DNA of 13,889 bases from JALYUA01 sp039933215 (GTDB taxonomy: Bacteria; Acidobacteriota; Thermoanaerobaculia; UBA5066; Gp7-AA6): NCBI GenBank assembly GCA_039933215.1, contig JBDTOO010000077.1, positions 1-13,889 on the forward strand. Reading direction: 5' to 3'. The translations under genes were made by a program, and so were the position numbers. Below, in pieces: positions 6,223 through 13,689 of the stretch; position 1 is the first letter of the stretch, and each line of letters starts with the position of its first letter. Below the pieces are notes generated by a model. That model saw nothing but the letters and a program-made list of their open reading frames with translations. It ran no database searches and was not told the DNA's origin.

Positions 6223-6764
6223 GCTTCCGGACCCGGCCCTTTCTGACGATCGGATTCGCCGTGCTTTTCGCCGGGGTCGGAGCGGTGTTCGTCCGGTCGC
6301 TCGTGCCCCCCGAATCTCCCTCCGGCAGCCTCGCCTTCCTGTCCGCGGCGAAGTCCCTGCCCATTTACGACCGGCAGGGGCGCGCCGTCGACCTCGCGAA
6401 AGAGAAGGGGCACCTGACGATCGTTCACTTCTGGGCGACGTGGTGCCCTCCCTGCGTCGAGGAGATGCCCGCGCTTTCCCGGTTCTGGGATCGGTACCGC
6501 AACCGCTCCGACATCGTTCTCTACGCCGTTTCGGTCGACAAAGACTGGAAGACGGTCGAGGACTTCGCCGCGAAGAACCCGATGTCCGTGCCCCTGTATC
6601 GCGATCCGAACCTGGCGACCGCGCAGCGATTCGGGACGTCGCAGTACCCGGAGACCTACATCGTCAACCCGAGTGGCCGGGTGCTCTACCGGGTGGAAGG
6701 CGGAATCGAGTGGAACGACCCGGAGATCCAGAAGCGGATCGATCAGCTCCTCGCGGGAACGTAG
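6219..6764 (+). CDS. Membrane-anchored TlpA/ResA-like thiol:disulfide oxidoreductase
   Basis: The 181-aa product has an N-terminal hydrophobic anchor (about 8-26) and a thioredoxin-like domain. The active site is WCPPC (CPPC at 76-79) in the stretch IVHFWATWCPPCVEEMPAL, and the likely cis-proline is in SQYPETYIV (P144). Such proteins act outside the cytoplasmic membrane, often reducing apocytochrome c cysteines before haem attachment. That would suit the neighbouring multihaem cytochrome, although the gene is convergent with that operon. The GTG at 6219 is preferred because GGAGA (6206-6210) precedes it by 8 nt and it overlaps the upstream stop. The ATG at 6210 is in frame but lies on top of that ribosome site. 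Confidence 0.88.
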   Translation: MSFRTRPFLTIGFAVLFAGVGAVFVRSLVPPESPSGSLAFLSAAKSLPIYDRQGRAVDLAKEKGHLTIVHFWATWCPPCVEEMPALSRFWDRYRNRSDIVLYAVSVDKDWKTVEDFAAKNPMSVPLYRDPNLATAQRFGTSQYPETYIVNPSGRVLYRVEGGIEWNDPEIQKRIDQLLAGT

Positions 6765-6822
6765 CCCCGCCGGCCCTCCTGCGCGGCCAGCGACCCCCGG
6801 TCCCGGGTGGCGGCGAACGCTT

Positions 6823-7017
6823 CTAGGTGTCCGAGGATCCGGGACGGCTCGCCGGTTCCTCGGAAAGCGGCCCGGCCTCCGGTGCGGGTCGCTCCGCGGG
6901 ACGGACGCCCGCCTTCCGGGCGGCGGGCTCCCGGAGAAGCCAGAGAAAGACGAGCACCGCCGCCGCGGAGAGCCCCAGGCTCGTCCAGTAGTAGACGATG
7001 CTCTCGTCGAGCGGCAC
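6823..7017 (-). CDS. Small single-helix membrane protein, last gene of the cytochrome operon
   Basis: The 64-aa product has a short N-terminus, one clear membrane helix (about 9-29) and a Pro/Glu/Ala-rich soluble tail (30-64). It starts with GTG 7 bp after the multihaem cytochrome stop, with AGGG upstream as a weak ribosome site. Position and layout resemble the small accessory subunits of respiratory complexes (as CcoQ or the PetL/PetN types do), but there is no sequence match I can name. A role in assembly or stability of the complex is an inference. Confidence 0.65.
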   Translation of the reverse strand: MPLDESIVYYWTSLGLSAAAVLVFLWLLREPAARKAGVRPAERPAPEAGPLSEEPASRPGSSDT

Positions 7018-7024
7018 CGCCGCC

Positions 7025-10000
7025 CTAAGGCTGACCGGCCGTCGTGGCGGCCGATGACGCCGCGGCGGGGCGAACCGGCGGTGAGGCCGCGCGCCGGGCC
7101 GAAGGCTTCGCCCTCGCGGGAGCGGCCGCTTCGGCGCGCGTCGTGGCGGGCGCGGCGGCGGCGGAGGCGTCGCCGGCCGGGCCGGTCCCTCCGTTGATTC
7201 CGATCGACCAGACGTAGTCGCGCAGGGCCCTGGTCACGGCGTCCGGGTCGGCCAGGAACTTCTTCGCGGGCTCGTCGCCGCCCAGGATGCGGGCGAACTC
7301 CTCGCGGTCCTTCGCGAACGCGGGGGCATCCGCCATGGCGCCGAGCGGAGAGGTCCGCTTTCCGTCGTCGCCCTTGGGGAAGTTGGTCGGCATCCGCGTG
7401 CCAGGCATCCACTCCTCCGGGCGCCGGATCCAGTCGTTGATCCAGTCGTGGCGCAGCCGGCCGGACGCCATCTGCAGGTTCGGCGCGAGGTTCGCGCGAT
7501 CGACGCCCGGGGCATTCATCTCCTGCTCGTTGCGCGGGTGGCACTGCTTGCACTTCAGGAGCTCGAACGTCTTCTTCCCGGCCGCCCATCGCACCGGCTC
7601 GGCCGCGTAGGAGGCGACCAGGAACGGATACTGCGCGCGGTCGAGAGAAGCGAAATACCGCGTCAGGTCGTTCAACTCGCGCTCCGAGAACCCGAACGTC
7701 GGCATGTGCGCCTCGAGCCAGGGACGGATCTGTCCGGTCTTCGGCGACTTCAGGAACGCGAAGAGCCAGTCGCTCTGGACCTTGGCGCCCTCGCCCTGGA
7801 TGATCGGAGGCGCGAGCGAGACGTCGGCGACGAGCGAGCGGAACGATCCGCCGAAGCCTTCGATGACGTGGCATCCCTGGCAGTTGTTGTTCTTGACGAT
7901 CCGCCGGCCCCGCTCGATCGCCGACTCGTCGGGGTCGAGCTCCTTCTTCGCGGTGGCGGACGCGTTCAGCTTCTGCATGCCGAGGACCACAGTGGTGAGC
8001 TCCTCCTGCTCCTTCTGCGACAGCCGGAAGTTCGGCATGCGCAGCTTTTCCTCCCAGCCGCGGGCGCGGTCGCGGTCGAAGATACGCGGACTGGCGAGCT
8101 TCGTCTGGAACCAGTCCTCGCGCGTGTGAGGCAGGTGCACGAACCCGAAGTCGAGGCGATGGACGGCCTTGGAGCCTTCCTCGGTCAGCTCGGTCCCGAT
8201 CGGCTTGGCGTCCTCGAACCCGGGGATCTTGTGGCAGGCGTAGCAGCCGTAGTGGGCGATCAGCTTCTCGCCCGCGTAGACCTCTTTCGCGTGGAGGTCC
8301 ATCTTCGCCAGATCGGCCTTCGCGTCGAAGACGGTCTTCGTCGCCATCTCGAAGTAGAGGGCGATCTTCTGGAGCGTCTCGGGGTCGGTCCGCGGCATCG
8401 CGATCTGCGAGAACCGCGGCGGGCCCTGGAGCGTCGAGAGGTACTCGGCGACGTCGAGCGCCTCCTGGTCCGTCAGCCGGAGGTTCGGCATCTTCGTCTC
8501 GGGGTTCCAGGCCTTCGGATCGCGCACCCACTGGTAGAGCCAGTCGCGGCTCACCTTCGAGCCGACGCCCGCGAGGTTCGGGCCGAACTGGCGGTACGTT
8601 CCGGTGAGGTCGCGCGGCGCGTTCGCGTCGATCATGTGGCAGCCCATGCATCCCCGGTCGGCGATGAGCTTCTGGCCGCGCGCGACGTCTCCGCGGCCCG
8701 CCGCGGGAGGGACCGCGGAGGGATGGGACTTCTCGAAGATGTACGCGACGATCGAATTGACCATCGTGTCGTTTTCCATCCGGCCGGTCTCGTTCATCCG
8801 CGCCTGCGCGGGCGACGGAGTCCTCGGGCCCGACACCCGCACGAAGTTCTCCTGGTAGAAGAAGGTGGGCATCTTCGTGTTCGGCCTGAAGGCGGCGGGA
8901 TCCATCACCCAGCGCGTCGCCCATTCCTTCGTCACCTTCGCGGCGACCTTCTCGAGCGAGGGGCCGACGCGGGGCAGGCCCTGCTTCTCGAGCCCCTCGA
9001 TGCGATGGCAGCCCCAGCAGCCGAGGTTCTCGACCAGCCGGACACCGGCGTTCAACCGCGGCGCCTCGGGGAAGTTCGACTCGTCGGCGTGGCAGCGGTA
9101 GCAGCCAGCCTCGGCGAACTTCATCGGAAGGATCGGAGTCTCGTTGAAGCGGTCGAACTCCCAGTCCTGCTTCTTCGTCCAGACCGCCTGCTGCGCCTCG
9201 GATTCCGGCGAGTGGCCCGCGGACCAGAATGAGGTCGCGCGGTCGCGGCCGCCGTGGCAGGGCGTACACCCGAACTCGTTCACGGGATGCGGCGACTCGC
9301 TGCCGACCATGAGGTTCAACTTCGGGTGTGTCCGGAACACGACGCGCTTGGCGTCCTCGAACCCCTTCCGGTCGGCGGCGATGTGACACGTCGAACAGCG
9401 GTCGACGCGCGGGATCTTCATGAAGTTGACGTCGTTGTAATGCTCGGGCAGCTGGACCTGCTGCACGCGCAGCGACGGGTTGACCATGTCTAAGATCGGA
9501 GAGTTGCGCAGCTCGAACAGCGTGTCCTGCTTCAGGGCCGCGAGCTTCTGGCGCGAGAGCTTGTAGTCGGCCGATTGCTTCTCGATCGACGCTTCGAGCT
9601 CGTCGCGCCGCGACGTCAGGGTCTGGATCTGCGCGTTCAGGTCGGCTTCCTGCCTCTTCAGGTTCGCCAGACGGTCCGACGCCTTGTCGAGCCGGTTCGT
9701 GATCGCGTCGACGTCTTTCTTCACGGAGACGGCGGTCTTCGGGCTGTGCGCGAGCGCGTCCTCGTACCGGTAGCGCTCCGCGTCGAAGGACGCCTTGGAG
9801 AACTTGTAGTCCTGGTCCGCGGCGTAGAGCTCGGGATCGAGCTTGTGGAGCCGGGCGTTCAACTTCGCGAGACTCTGGCGATGGCGGGCGACCTCGGAGC
9901 GGGCCGCCTTCAGATCCGCCGCCAGCCGGTCGCGCTCCTCGCCGTACGCCTTTTCGCGGGCCACCTTCGTGGCCTCGCGCGTCTTGCGCTGGTCGAGCCG

Positions 10001-10162
10001 CATGAACGAGCGCTGGAGCGTCTTCCAGCCCCGCGAGTAGTCGGCGATCACCATCCCGATGAAAACGACGGCCAGCACTGCGCCGGCCGCGAAGAAGGCG
10101 CGGTTCAACCGCGGGATGTTGTAGTGGTGATCGATCGGCTCGGCGGGCGCTTTGCGGGGCAT
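7025..10162 (-). CDS. Membrane-anchored octahaem c-type cytochrome with coiled coil
   Basis: The 1045-aa product has a membrane helix (about 21-40), a long charged coiled coil (about 60-215) and eight CXXCH sites at 256, 299, 354, 382, 505, 640, 761 and 871 (first Cys). The first three lie close together among extra histidines (RTHP, SPHP, AGHS), suggesting bis-His haems. The last five each begin a monohaem cytochrome c module followed by a Met-Pro (M431, M558, M709, M820, M924) as probable sixth ligand. The spacing is 110-135 residues. The tail (about 994-1045) is Ala/Pro/Thr-rich. The helix would anchor it with haems outside the membrane. It follows the Rieske and cytochrome b genes and likely replaces cytochrome c1/f as electron acceptor. 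The ATG at 10162 has GAGGA upstream. Confidence 0.93.
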   Translation of the reverse strand: MPRKAPAEPIDHHYNIPRLNRAFFAAGAVLAVVFIGMVIADYSRGWKTLQRSFMRLDQRKTREATKVAREKAYGEERDRLAADLKAARSEVARHRQSLAKLNARLHKLDPELYAADQDYKFSKASFDAERYRYEDALAHSPKTAVSVKKDVDAITNRLDKASDRLANLKRQEADLNAQIQTLTSRRDELEASIEKQSADYKLSRQKLAALKQDTLFELRNSPILDMVNPSLRVQQVQLPEHYNDVNFMKIPRVDRCSTCHIAADRKGFEDAKRVVFRTHPKLNLMVGSESPHPVNEFGCTPCHGGRDRATSFWSAGHSPESEAQQAVWTKKQDWEFDRFNETPILPMKFAEAGCYRCHADESNFPEAPRLNAGVRLVENLGCWGCHRIEGLEKQGLPRVGPSLEKVAAKVTKEWATRWVMDPAAFRPNTKMPTFFYQENFVRVSGPRTPSPAQARMNETGRMENDTMVNSIVAYIFEKSHPSAVPPAAGRGDVARGQKLIADRGCMGCHMIDANAPRDLTGTYRQFGPNLAGVGSKVSRDWLYQWVRDPKAWNPETKMPNLRLTDQEALDVAEYLSTLQGPPRFSQIAMPRTDPETLQKIALYFEMATKTVFDAKADLAKMDLHAKEVYAGEKLIAHYGCYACHKIPGFEDAKPIGTELTEEGSKAVHRLDFGFVHLPHTREDWFQTKLASPRIFDRDRARGWEEKLRMPNFRLSQKEQEELTTVVLGMQKLNASATAKKELDPDESAIERGRRIVKNNNCQGCHVIEGFGGSFRSLVADVSLAPPIIQGEGAKVQSDWLFAFLKSPKTGQIRPWLEAHMPTFGFSERELNDLTRYFASLDRAQYPFLVASYAAEPVRWAAGKKTFELLKCKQCHPRNEQEMNAPGVDRANLAPNLQMASGRLRHDWINDWIRRPEEWMPGTRMPTNFPKGDDGKRTSPLGAMADAPAFAKDREEFARILGGDEPAKKFLADPDAVTRALRDYVWSIGINGGTGPAGDASAAAAPATTRAEAAAPARAKPSARRAASPPVRPAAASSAATTAGQP

Positions 10163-10167
10163 CGGGA

Positions 10168-10248
10168 TCAGTCCTCGCGTCGCAGAGTGCAGAAGCCGGC
10201 GCCGGAGATCGGCGTCGGAAGAGCCGGCGTGGAAGCGTCGGGCTTCAT
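10168..10248 (-). CDS. Possible 26-codon ORF between cytochrome b and multihaem genes
   Basis: An ATG at 10248 overlaps the stop of the cytochrome b C-terminal gene (ATGA). The frame runs 26 codons to a TGA 5 bp before the multihaem ATG, filling the gap exactly. The predicted peptide (MKPDASTPALPTPISGAGFC...) is Pro/Ala-rich with no membrane helix and no known motif. It may be only a translational-coupling device or chance. Confidence 0.25.
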   Translation of the reverse strand: MKPDASTPALPTPISGAGFCTLRRED

Positions 10249-11330
10249 ATGTTGAATGCGAACTCGGGGATGTTCACGACGTACTTCAGGTTGAAGAACC
10301 ATCGCAGGTACATCTTGATCGGAAGCGAGATCATGATCAGGACGAGGCTCACTCCGATCAGGTACCGGGGCGTGCCCATTTTCTCGTAGAAGCGGCGGAG
10401 GAGCGTCTTCGACAGGATGAGCGGCAACGCCGCCACGTAGAAGCCCACGATCGCGAGCCCGAAGATCTCGCGGATCAGCCAGAAATTGGGCAGCGACCGC
10501 TTCAGGAGCTTGATCCAGATGATCTCGGACAGATTGATGTTGTTCAGCGGGACCAGCTTGTTCACGTCCCAGAACTCGTAGGGGCCGAAGAAGTTCCAGT
10601 TGGGTCCGCGAAGGAACGTCCCGAGCGCGATCAGCGTGCACCAGAGCACGATGAAGCCGAGGAGAAAGAGCGTGATCTCCGACTTGCGCTCGCGGAACGT
10701 GAAGTAGCCGTTGCCCTTGGGGTTTGTGTCCATGTACGGGATCGCCATCAGGCCGACGATGATGAGAGACGGGAGCACGACGCCCGCGAGCCAGGGATCG
10801 TAGTAGACGAGCATCTCCTGGAGGCCCAGGAAGTACCAGGGCGCCTTCGCCGGGTTTGGCGAGTCCGTCGGGTTCGCGGGCTCCTCGAGCGGCGCCTTGA
10901 GGTAGATCGACCAGACGATCATGACCGCCGTCACGATCACGAGGCAGATGAGCTCGACGTAGACGAGGTCGGGCCAGGAGAAGACCTTCTGGGAGGAGTC
11001 GGTCGCCTCGATCGTCGGAAGACCCGCGGCGACGCGCCGGTCGTTCTCGTACGCCTGGTTCATCGCGAACCAGAAGAAGAAGCCGACGAGGAAGATCATG
11101 CCCACGATCGGAACGTTGTCCGGCAGCGTCGCGACGGCCGCGAAATTGGGGTCGAGGTACGAGAGGCCGATACCGCCGGCGATCAGGAGGAACAGGAGCA
11201 GGCCGCCGCGCTTCGACCAGAGAAACTTCGACCTCAGCCCGATCAGGAGACCGAACAGCATCGCCGTGACGAGGTACTGCGGCGCCGACAGGAAGTTGAT
11301 CGCGCGCTTGAGCGCGTTGATCAGGAACAT
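10245..11330 (-). CDS. Cytochrome b C-terminal (subunit IV-like) subunit, extended
   Basis: The 361-aa product contains the subunit IV/cytochrome b C-terminal core from about residue 115 (WPDLVYVEL, helix E). The Qo region NPAKAPWYFLGLQEML is at 159-174, where plastid and mitochondrial proteins have PEWY. Helices F (182-199) and G (219-240) and a further C-terminal pair (about 288-307 and 322-341) follow. Plant subunit IV is about 160 aa with three helices, so this one is more than twice as long. Residues 1-110 add about three membrane helices ahead of the core. It forms the quinol-oxidising (Qo) side together with the b6-like subunit, whose stop codon is 5 bp upstream. The ATG at 11330 is the only sensible start. 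Confidence 0.92.
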   Translation of the reverse strand: MFLINALKRAINFLSAPQYLVTAMLFGLLIGLRSKFLWSKRGGLLLFLLIAGGIGLSYLDPNFAAVATLPDNVPIVGMIFLVGFFFWFAMNQAYENDRRVAAGLPTIEATDSSQKVFSWPDLVYVELICLVIVTAVMIVWSIYLKAPLEEPANPTDSPNPAKAPWYFLGLQEMLVYYDPWLAGVVLPSLIIVGLMAIPYMDTNPKGNGYFTFRERKSEITLFLLGFIVLWCTLIALGTFLRGPNWNFFGPYEFWDVNKLVPLNNINLSEIIWIKLLKRSLPNFWLIREIFGLAIVGFYVAALPLILSKTLLRRFYEKMGTPRYLIGVSLVLIMISLPIKMYLRWFFNLKYVVNIPEFAFNI

Positions 11331-11335
11331 CGGCG

Positions 11336-12124
11336 CTACACCGGCCCCGAGATGCCGCCGTCCTTGCGGACGCGCCAGAAATGCACCGCCATCAGAAACG
11401 CGGCGACGAGCGGGATGCCGACGCAGTGGAGCACGTAGAACCGCAGGAGCGCGCCGGCTCCGACGAATCGGCCTCCCAGGAGGCCGAAGCGCGCGTCGTT
11501 CGTGGACGTCACGAGGGGGATGTCACCGATCTTCAGCAGGCCGGTCCCCGGCCCCTGAATGCCGATCAGTGGAGTGGCCGACGCCATGTTCGACCCGACC
11601 GTGATCGCCCAGATTGCCAGCTGATCCCAGGGAAGCAGGTATCCCGTGAAGGAGAGGAGGAGGGTCAGCACGAGGAGGATGACGCCGATCACCCAGTTGA
11701 ACTCCCGGGGGGGCTTATACGAGCCGGTCATGAAGACGCGGAACATGTGGATCCAGACGGAGATCACCATGGCGTGGGCGCCCCAGCGATGCACCTCCCG
11801 CATGATTCCGAACGGGACCTGTTCGCGCAGGTCGAGGATGTCGACGAAGGCGTACTCGACGGTGGGGCGGTAATAGAACATCAGGAGCAGCCCCGTGAAC
11901 GTCAACACCAGGAAGAGGAAGAAGGTCACCCCTCCGGCGCACCACGTGTACCGCATCTTCACGCCCGACTTGCGGGTCTTGACCGGGTGAAGATGGAGAA
12001 CCACGTTGCCGAGCATCGCGAGCACGCGCTTGCGGTTGGTATTCGGCACGCCGACGCGGAAGATGGACTTCCAGATCTGGCTCGCGACGATCTGCTGCTG
12101 TACCTGCCGCCAACGAGGGACCAA
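11336..12124 (-). CDS. Cytochrome b6-like subunit (cytochrome b N-terminal part)
   Basis: The 262-aa product aligns by eye with cytochrome b6: FYYRPTVEYAF (83-93), VHRWGAHAMV, PREFNWVIGV and GYLLPWDQLA. The haem ligands are H112/H126 and H233/H248. The 14-residue gap between the latter two is the b6 type, not the 13 of mitochondrial cytochrome b. C62 in YTWCAGG lies exactly 21 residues before YYRP, as does the cysteine of b6 that binds haem c_i. It shuttles electrons from the Qo to the Qi side in the membrane. The start is TTG at 12124, fixed by GGAGGT. It is read 51 bp after the Rieske gene. Confidence 0.96.
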   Translation of the reverse strand: MVPRWRQVQQQIVASQIWKSIFRVGVPNTNRKRVLAMLGNVVLHLHPVKTRKSGVKMRYTWCAGGVTFFLFLVLTFTGLLLMFYYRPTVEYAFVDILDLREQVPFGIMREVHRWGAHAMVISVWIHMFRVFMTGSYKPPREFNWVIGVILLVLTLLLSFTGYLLPWDQLAIWAITVGSNMASATPLIGIQGPGTGLLKIGDIPLVTSTNDARFGLLGGRFVGAGALLRFYVLHCVGIPLVAAFLMAVHFWRVRKDGGISGPV

Positions 12125-12129
12125 AGAAG

Positions 12130-12135
12130 ACCTCC
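12130..12135 (-). promoter_or_regulatory. Ribosome binding site setting the TTG start of cytochrome b
   Basis: The minus strand reads GGAGGT, a full Shine-Dalgarno core, 5 nt before a TTG at 12124. No ATG or GTG lies suitably close, and the b6-like protein needs residues upstream of its first internal Met. The TTG start is therefore well supported. Confidence 0.8.
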
Positions 12136-12175
12136 GCTCTTGCGCTGATGCGATACCGCGGGTGCCCGCGGCGGA

Positions 12176-12718
12176 CTAGACCATCTTGACGAAAGCCTTG
12201 GGATCGCTCCACTGCCCGCGCTCGAACAGATACCGCGTCGCCTTGTCCACGATGATCTGCCCGTCGTCGGGAGAGAGCGTGATCTCGGCGCGCTCGAGAG
12301 GCCGGGGGGCGGGCCCCTCGAAGTTGATCCCGGACACGTAGTAGCCCGAGCCGTGGCAGGGACACTTGAACTTGTTCTGCGCGGCGAGCCAGTTGGGCGT
12401 GCAGCCGAGATGAACGCAGACCGCGATCAGCGCGTAGATCGACTCGGTGTTGCGCACGATCCACACGCCGTACTTCTCCTTCCACCGCTCGTCCACGCCG
12501 GGGCTGTAGGTGGAAGGATCCCCCGCCTTGAAGCGGGTCGGAGGCTCGAAGAGGACGTTCGGGAAGAGAAACCGCACGGTCGCGGTCAGGCCGACGACCG
12601 TCGCCGCCGTGAAACCGAGCCACGCCGCGGTCATCCACTTGAGCGTGGAGCGGCGGGTCAGCCCGTCGTCGAGAACCTCGGACGCGGGGGACGGTGCGTG
12701 CTTCTCGACGGTGGCCAT
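12176..12718 (-). CDS. Rieske iron-sulfur protein of a cytochrome bc/b6f-type complex
   Basis: The 180-aa product has a twin-arginine type N-terminus (TRRSTLKWM at 21-29) followed by a membrane helix (about 30-50) that serves as anchor. The cluster-binding motifs are CVHLGC (101-106) and CPCHGS (119-124). By family rule C101, H103, C119 and H122 hold the 2Fe-2S cluster, and C106-C121 form the disulfide. The His ligands predict a high-potential Rieske centre. It takes the first electron from quinol at the Qo site and hands it to the c-type cytochrome, here probably the octahaem protein. The ATG at 12718 is 8 bp after the HEAT gene stop. Confidence 0.96.
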   Translation of the reverse strand: MATVEKHAPSPASEVLDDGLTRRSTLKWMTAAWLGFTAATVVGLTATVRFLFPNVLFEPPTRFKAGDPSTYSPGVDERWKEKYGVWIVRNTESIYALIAVCVHLGCTPNWLAAQNKFKCPCHGSGYYVSGINFEGPAPRPLERAEITLSPDDGQIIVDKATRYLFERGQWSDPKAFVKMV

Positions 12719-12726
12719 CGGCGCGC

Positions 12727-13689
12727 TCAGACTACCAAAAGCGCGCGGGCGCTCTCAAGAATCGCGGAATTCTCCTGCGGCGCCGCGGGCGCGGCGGCGC
12801 GCGTCGCTTCCGCGGCTTTTCGCGCCGCTTCCCGGACGCGCAGGTTCGGATCCTCTTTCGCGACGCGCTCGATCGCGGGGAGGGACGCCGCGTCGCGCAG
12901 CAGCGTGAACGCCTGGAGGGCGGAGACCATGGCGAGCTCCGCCTGCTCCCCCGAGATCGCCGCCTGTCGCGAGAGCGACGCGCGGTCGATCATGCTCCGG
13001 AGCACTTCCAGGCCCGAAGCATCTCCCAGCGACGCGAGCGCGATCGCGGCGTTCCAGCGCACGTCCGCGGCGGGATCCCCCAGCAGGACCTGGAGGCGCG
13101 GCACCGCGCGGCGGTCTCCGAGCTTCCCGAGGACGTAGGCTGCCATCTTCCGTGCGCCCGGATCGTCGGACACGGAGCTCTCGAGCACCGCGTCGAGCGC
13201 CGCCGGGTCCTGCAGCATGCCGAGAGCCCAGATGGCGTAGAGGCGCGTCTCCGGGTCGGGATCCTTCGCCGCGGCGAGAAGCTGCGGCCGGGCCTCCCGG
13301 TCCTGGAGCTTGCCCAGGACGAGCACGAGATAGCGCCGGACCTTCACGTCGTCGGGCCGCTTCGCCGACAGCGCGTCGAAGACGCGCCGCGTCTCCGCCG
13401 CGAACGCCTCGCGCTCCGGCCCCGGGGGGATGCGGGCAATCGAACGCGACAGCTCGAACGCCGCCTGCCACCGACGGTTGGCGGTGCCGCCCCGCACCTC
13501 CTGGAGCTCGTCCGCCGGCGACCGGCGCTCGAACGTCATGAGGTTGAAAACGAGGAAGATCACGAGGGCAGTCCCCACGACGAGGAGAGGAAGGACGAAG
13601 AAACGAGCGATGGTCGCCCCCCGCGTGGGAGCGTCCTCGTCCGCGCCGTCTTCGAGGGGATCCGGGGCCTCGAGGCGCTCGTCCGTCAC
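12727..13689 (-). CDS. Membrane-anchored HEAT-repeat protein
   Basis: The 320-aa product has an acidic N-terminal tail (1-24), one membrane helix (about 29-50) and a long run of alpha-helical HEAT-like repeats (about 115-295) with recurring units such as RLYAIWALGMLQDPAAL, KMAAYVLGKLGDRRAVPRL and RWNAAIALASLGD. HEAT repeats act as protein-binding scaffolds. The GTG at 13689 overlaps the stop of the ferredoxin gene (GTGA), so translation is coupled and the frame upstream is not used. Sitting between a ferredoxin and the Rieske gene, it is likely an accessory or docking subunit of the complex. That role is inferred from position only. Confidence 0.85.
   Translation of the reverse strand: MTDERLEAPDPLEDGADEDAPTRGATIARFFVLPLLVVGTALVIFLVFNLMTFERRSPADELQEVRGGTANRRWQAAFELSRSIARIPPGPEREAFAAETRRVFDALSAKRPDDVKVRRYLVLVLGKLQDREARPQLLAAAKDPDPETRLYAIWALGMLQDPAALDAVLESSVSDDPGARKMAAYVLGKLGDRRAVPRLQVLLGDPAADVRWNAAIALASLGDASGLEVLRSMIDRASLSRQAAISGEQAELAMVSALQAFTLLRDAASLPAIERVAKEDPNLRVREAARKAAEATRAAAPAAPQENSAILESARALLVV

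Noticed and set aside
6765..6822. Terminator between the convergent thioredoxin and small membrane protein genes
   Set aside because: Several short GC complementarities exist, but none has a clear stem with a T-run.
7448..9232. Plus-strand open frame of 594 codons antisense to the octahaem gene
   Set aside because: It is an antisense shadow with Arg/Leu/Glu-rich composition typical of GC-rich complements and has no recognisable domain.
6105..9389. Very long minus-strand open frame (1094 codons) overlapping the octahaem gene
   Set aside because: It is out of register with the octahaem frame, whose eight CXXCH motifs prove the true frame. The shadow product is Arg/Gly/Pro-rich low complexity and crosses the opposite-strand thioredoxin gene.
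10152..11438. Plus-strand open frame of 428 codons antisense to cytochrome b genes
   Set aside because: The product is almost entirely charged (D/E/R/H) and is the complement of hydrophobic helices. The real genes on the minus strand are certain.
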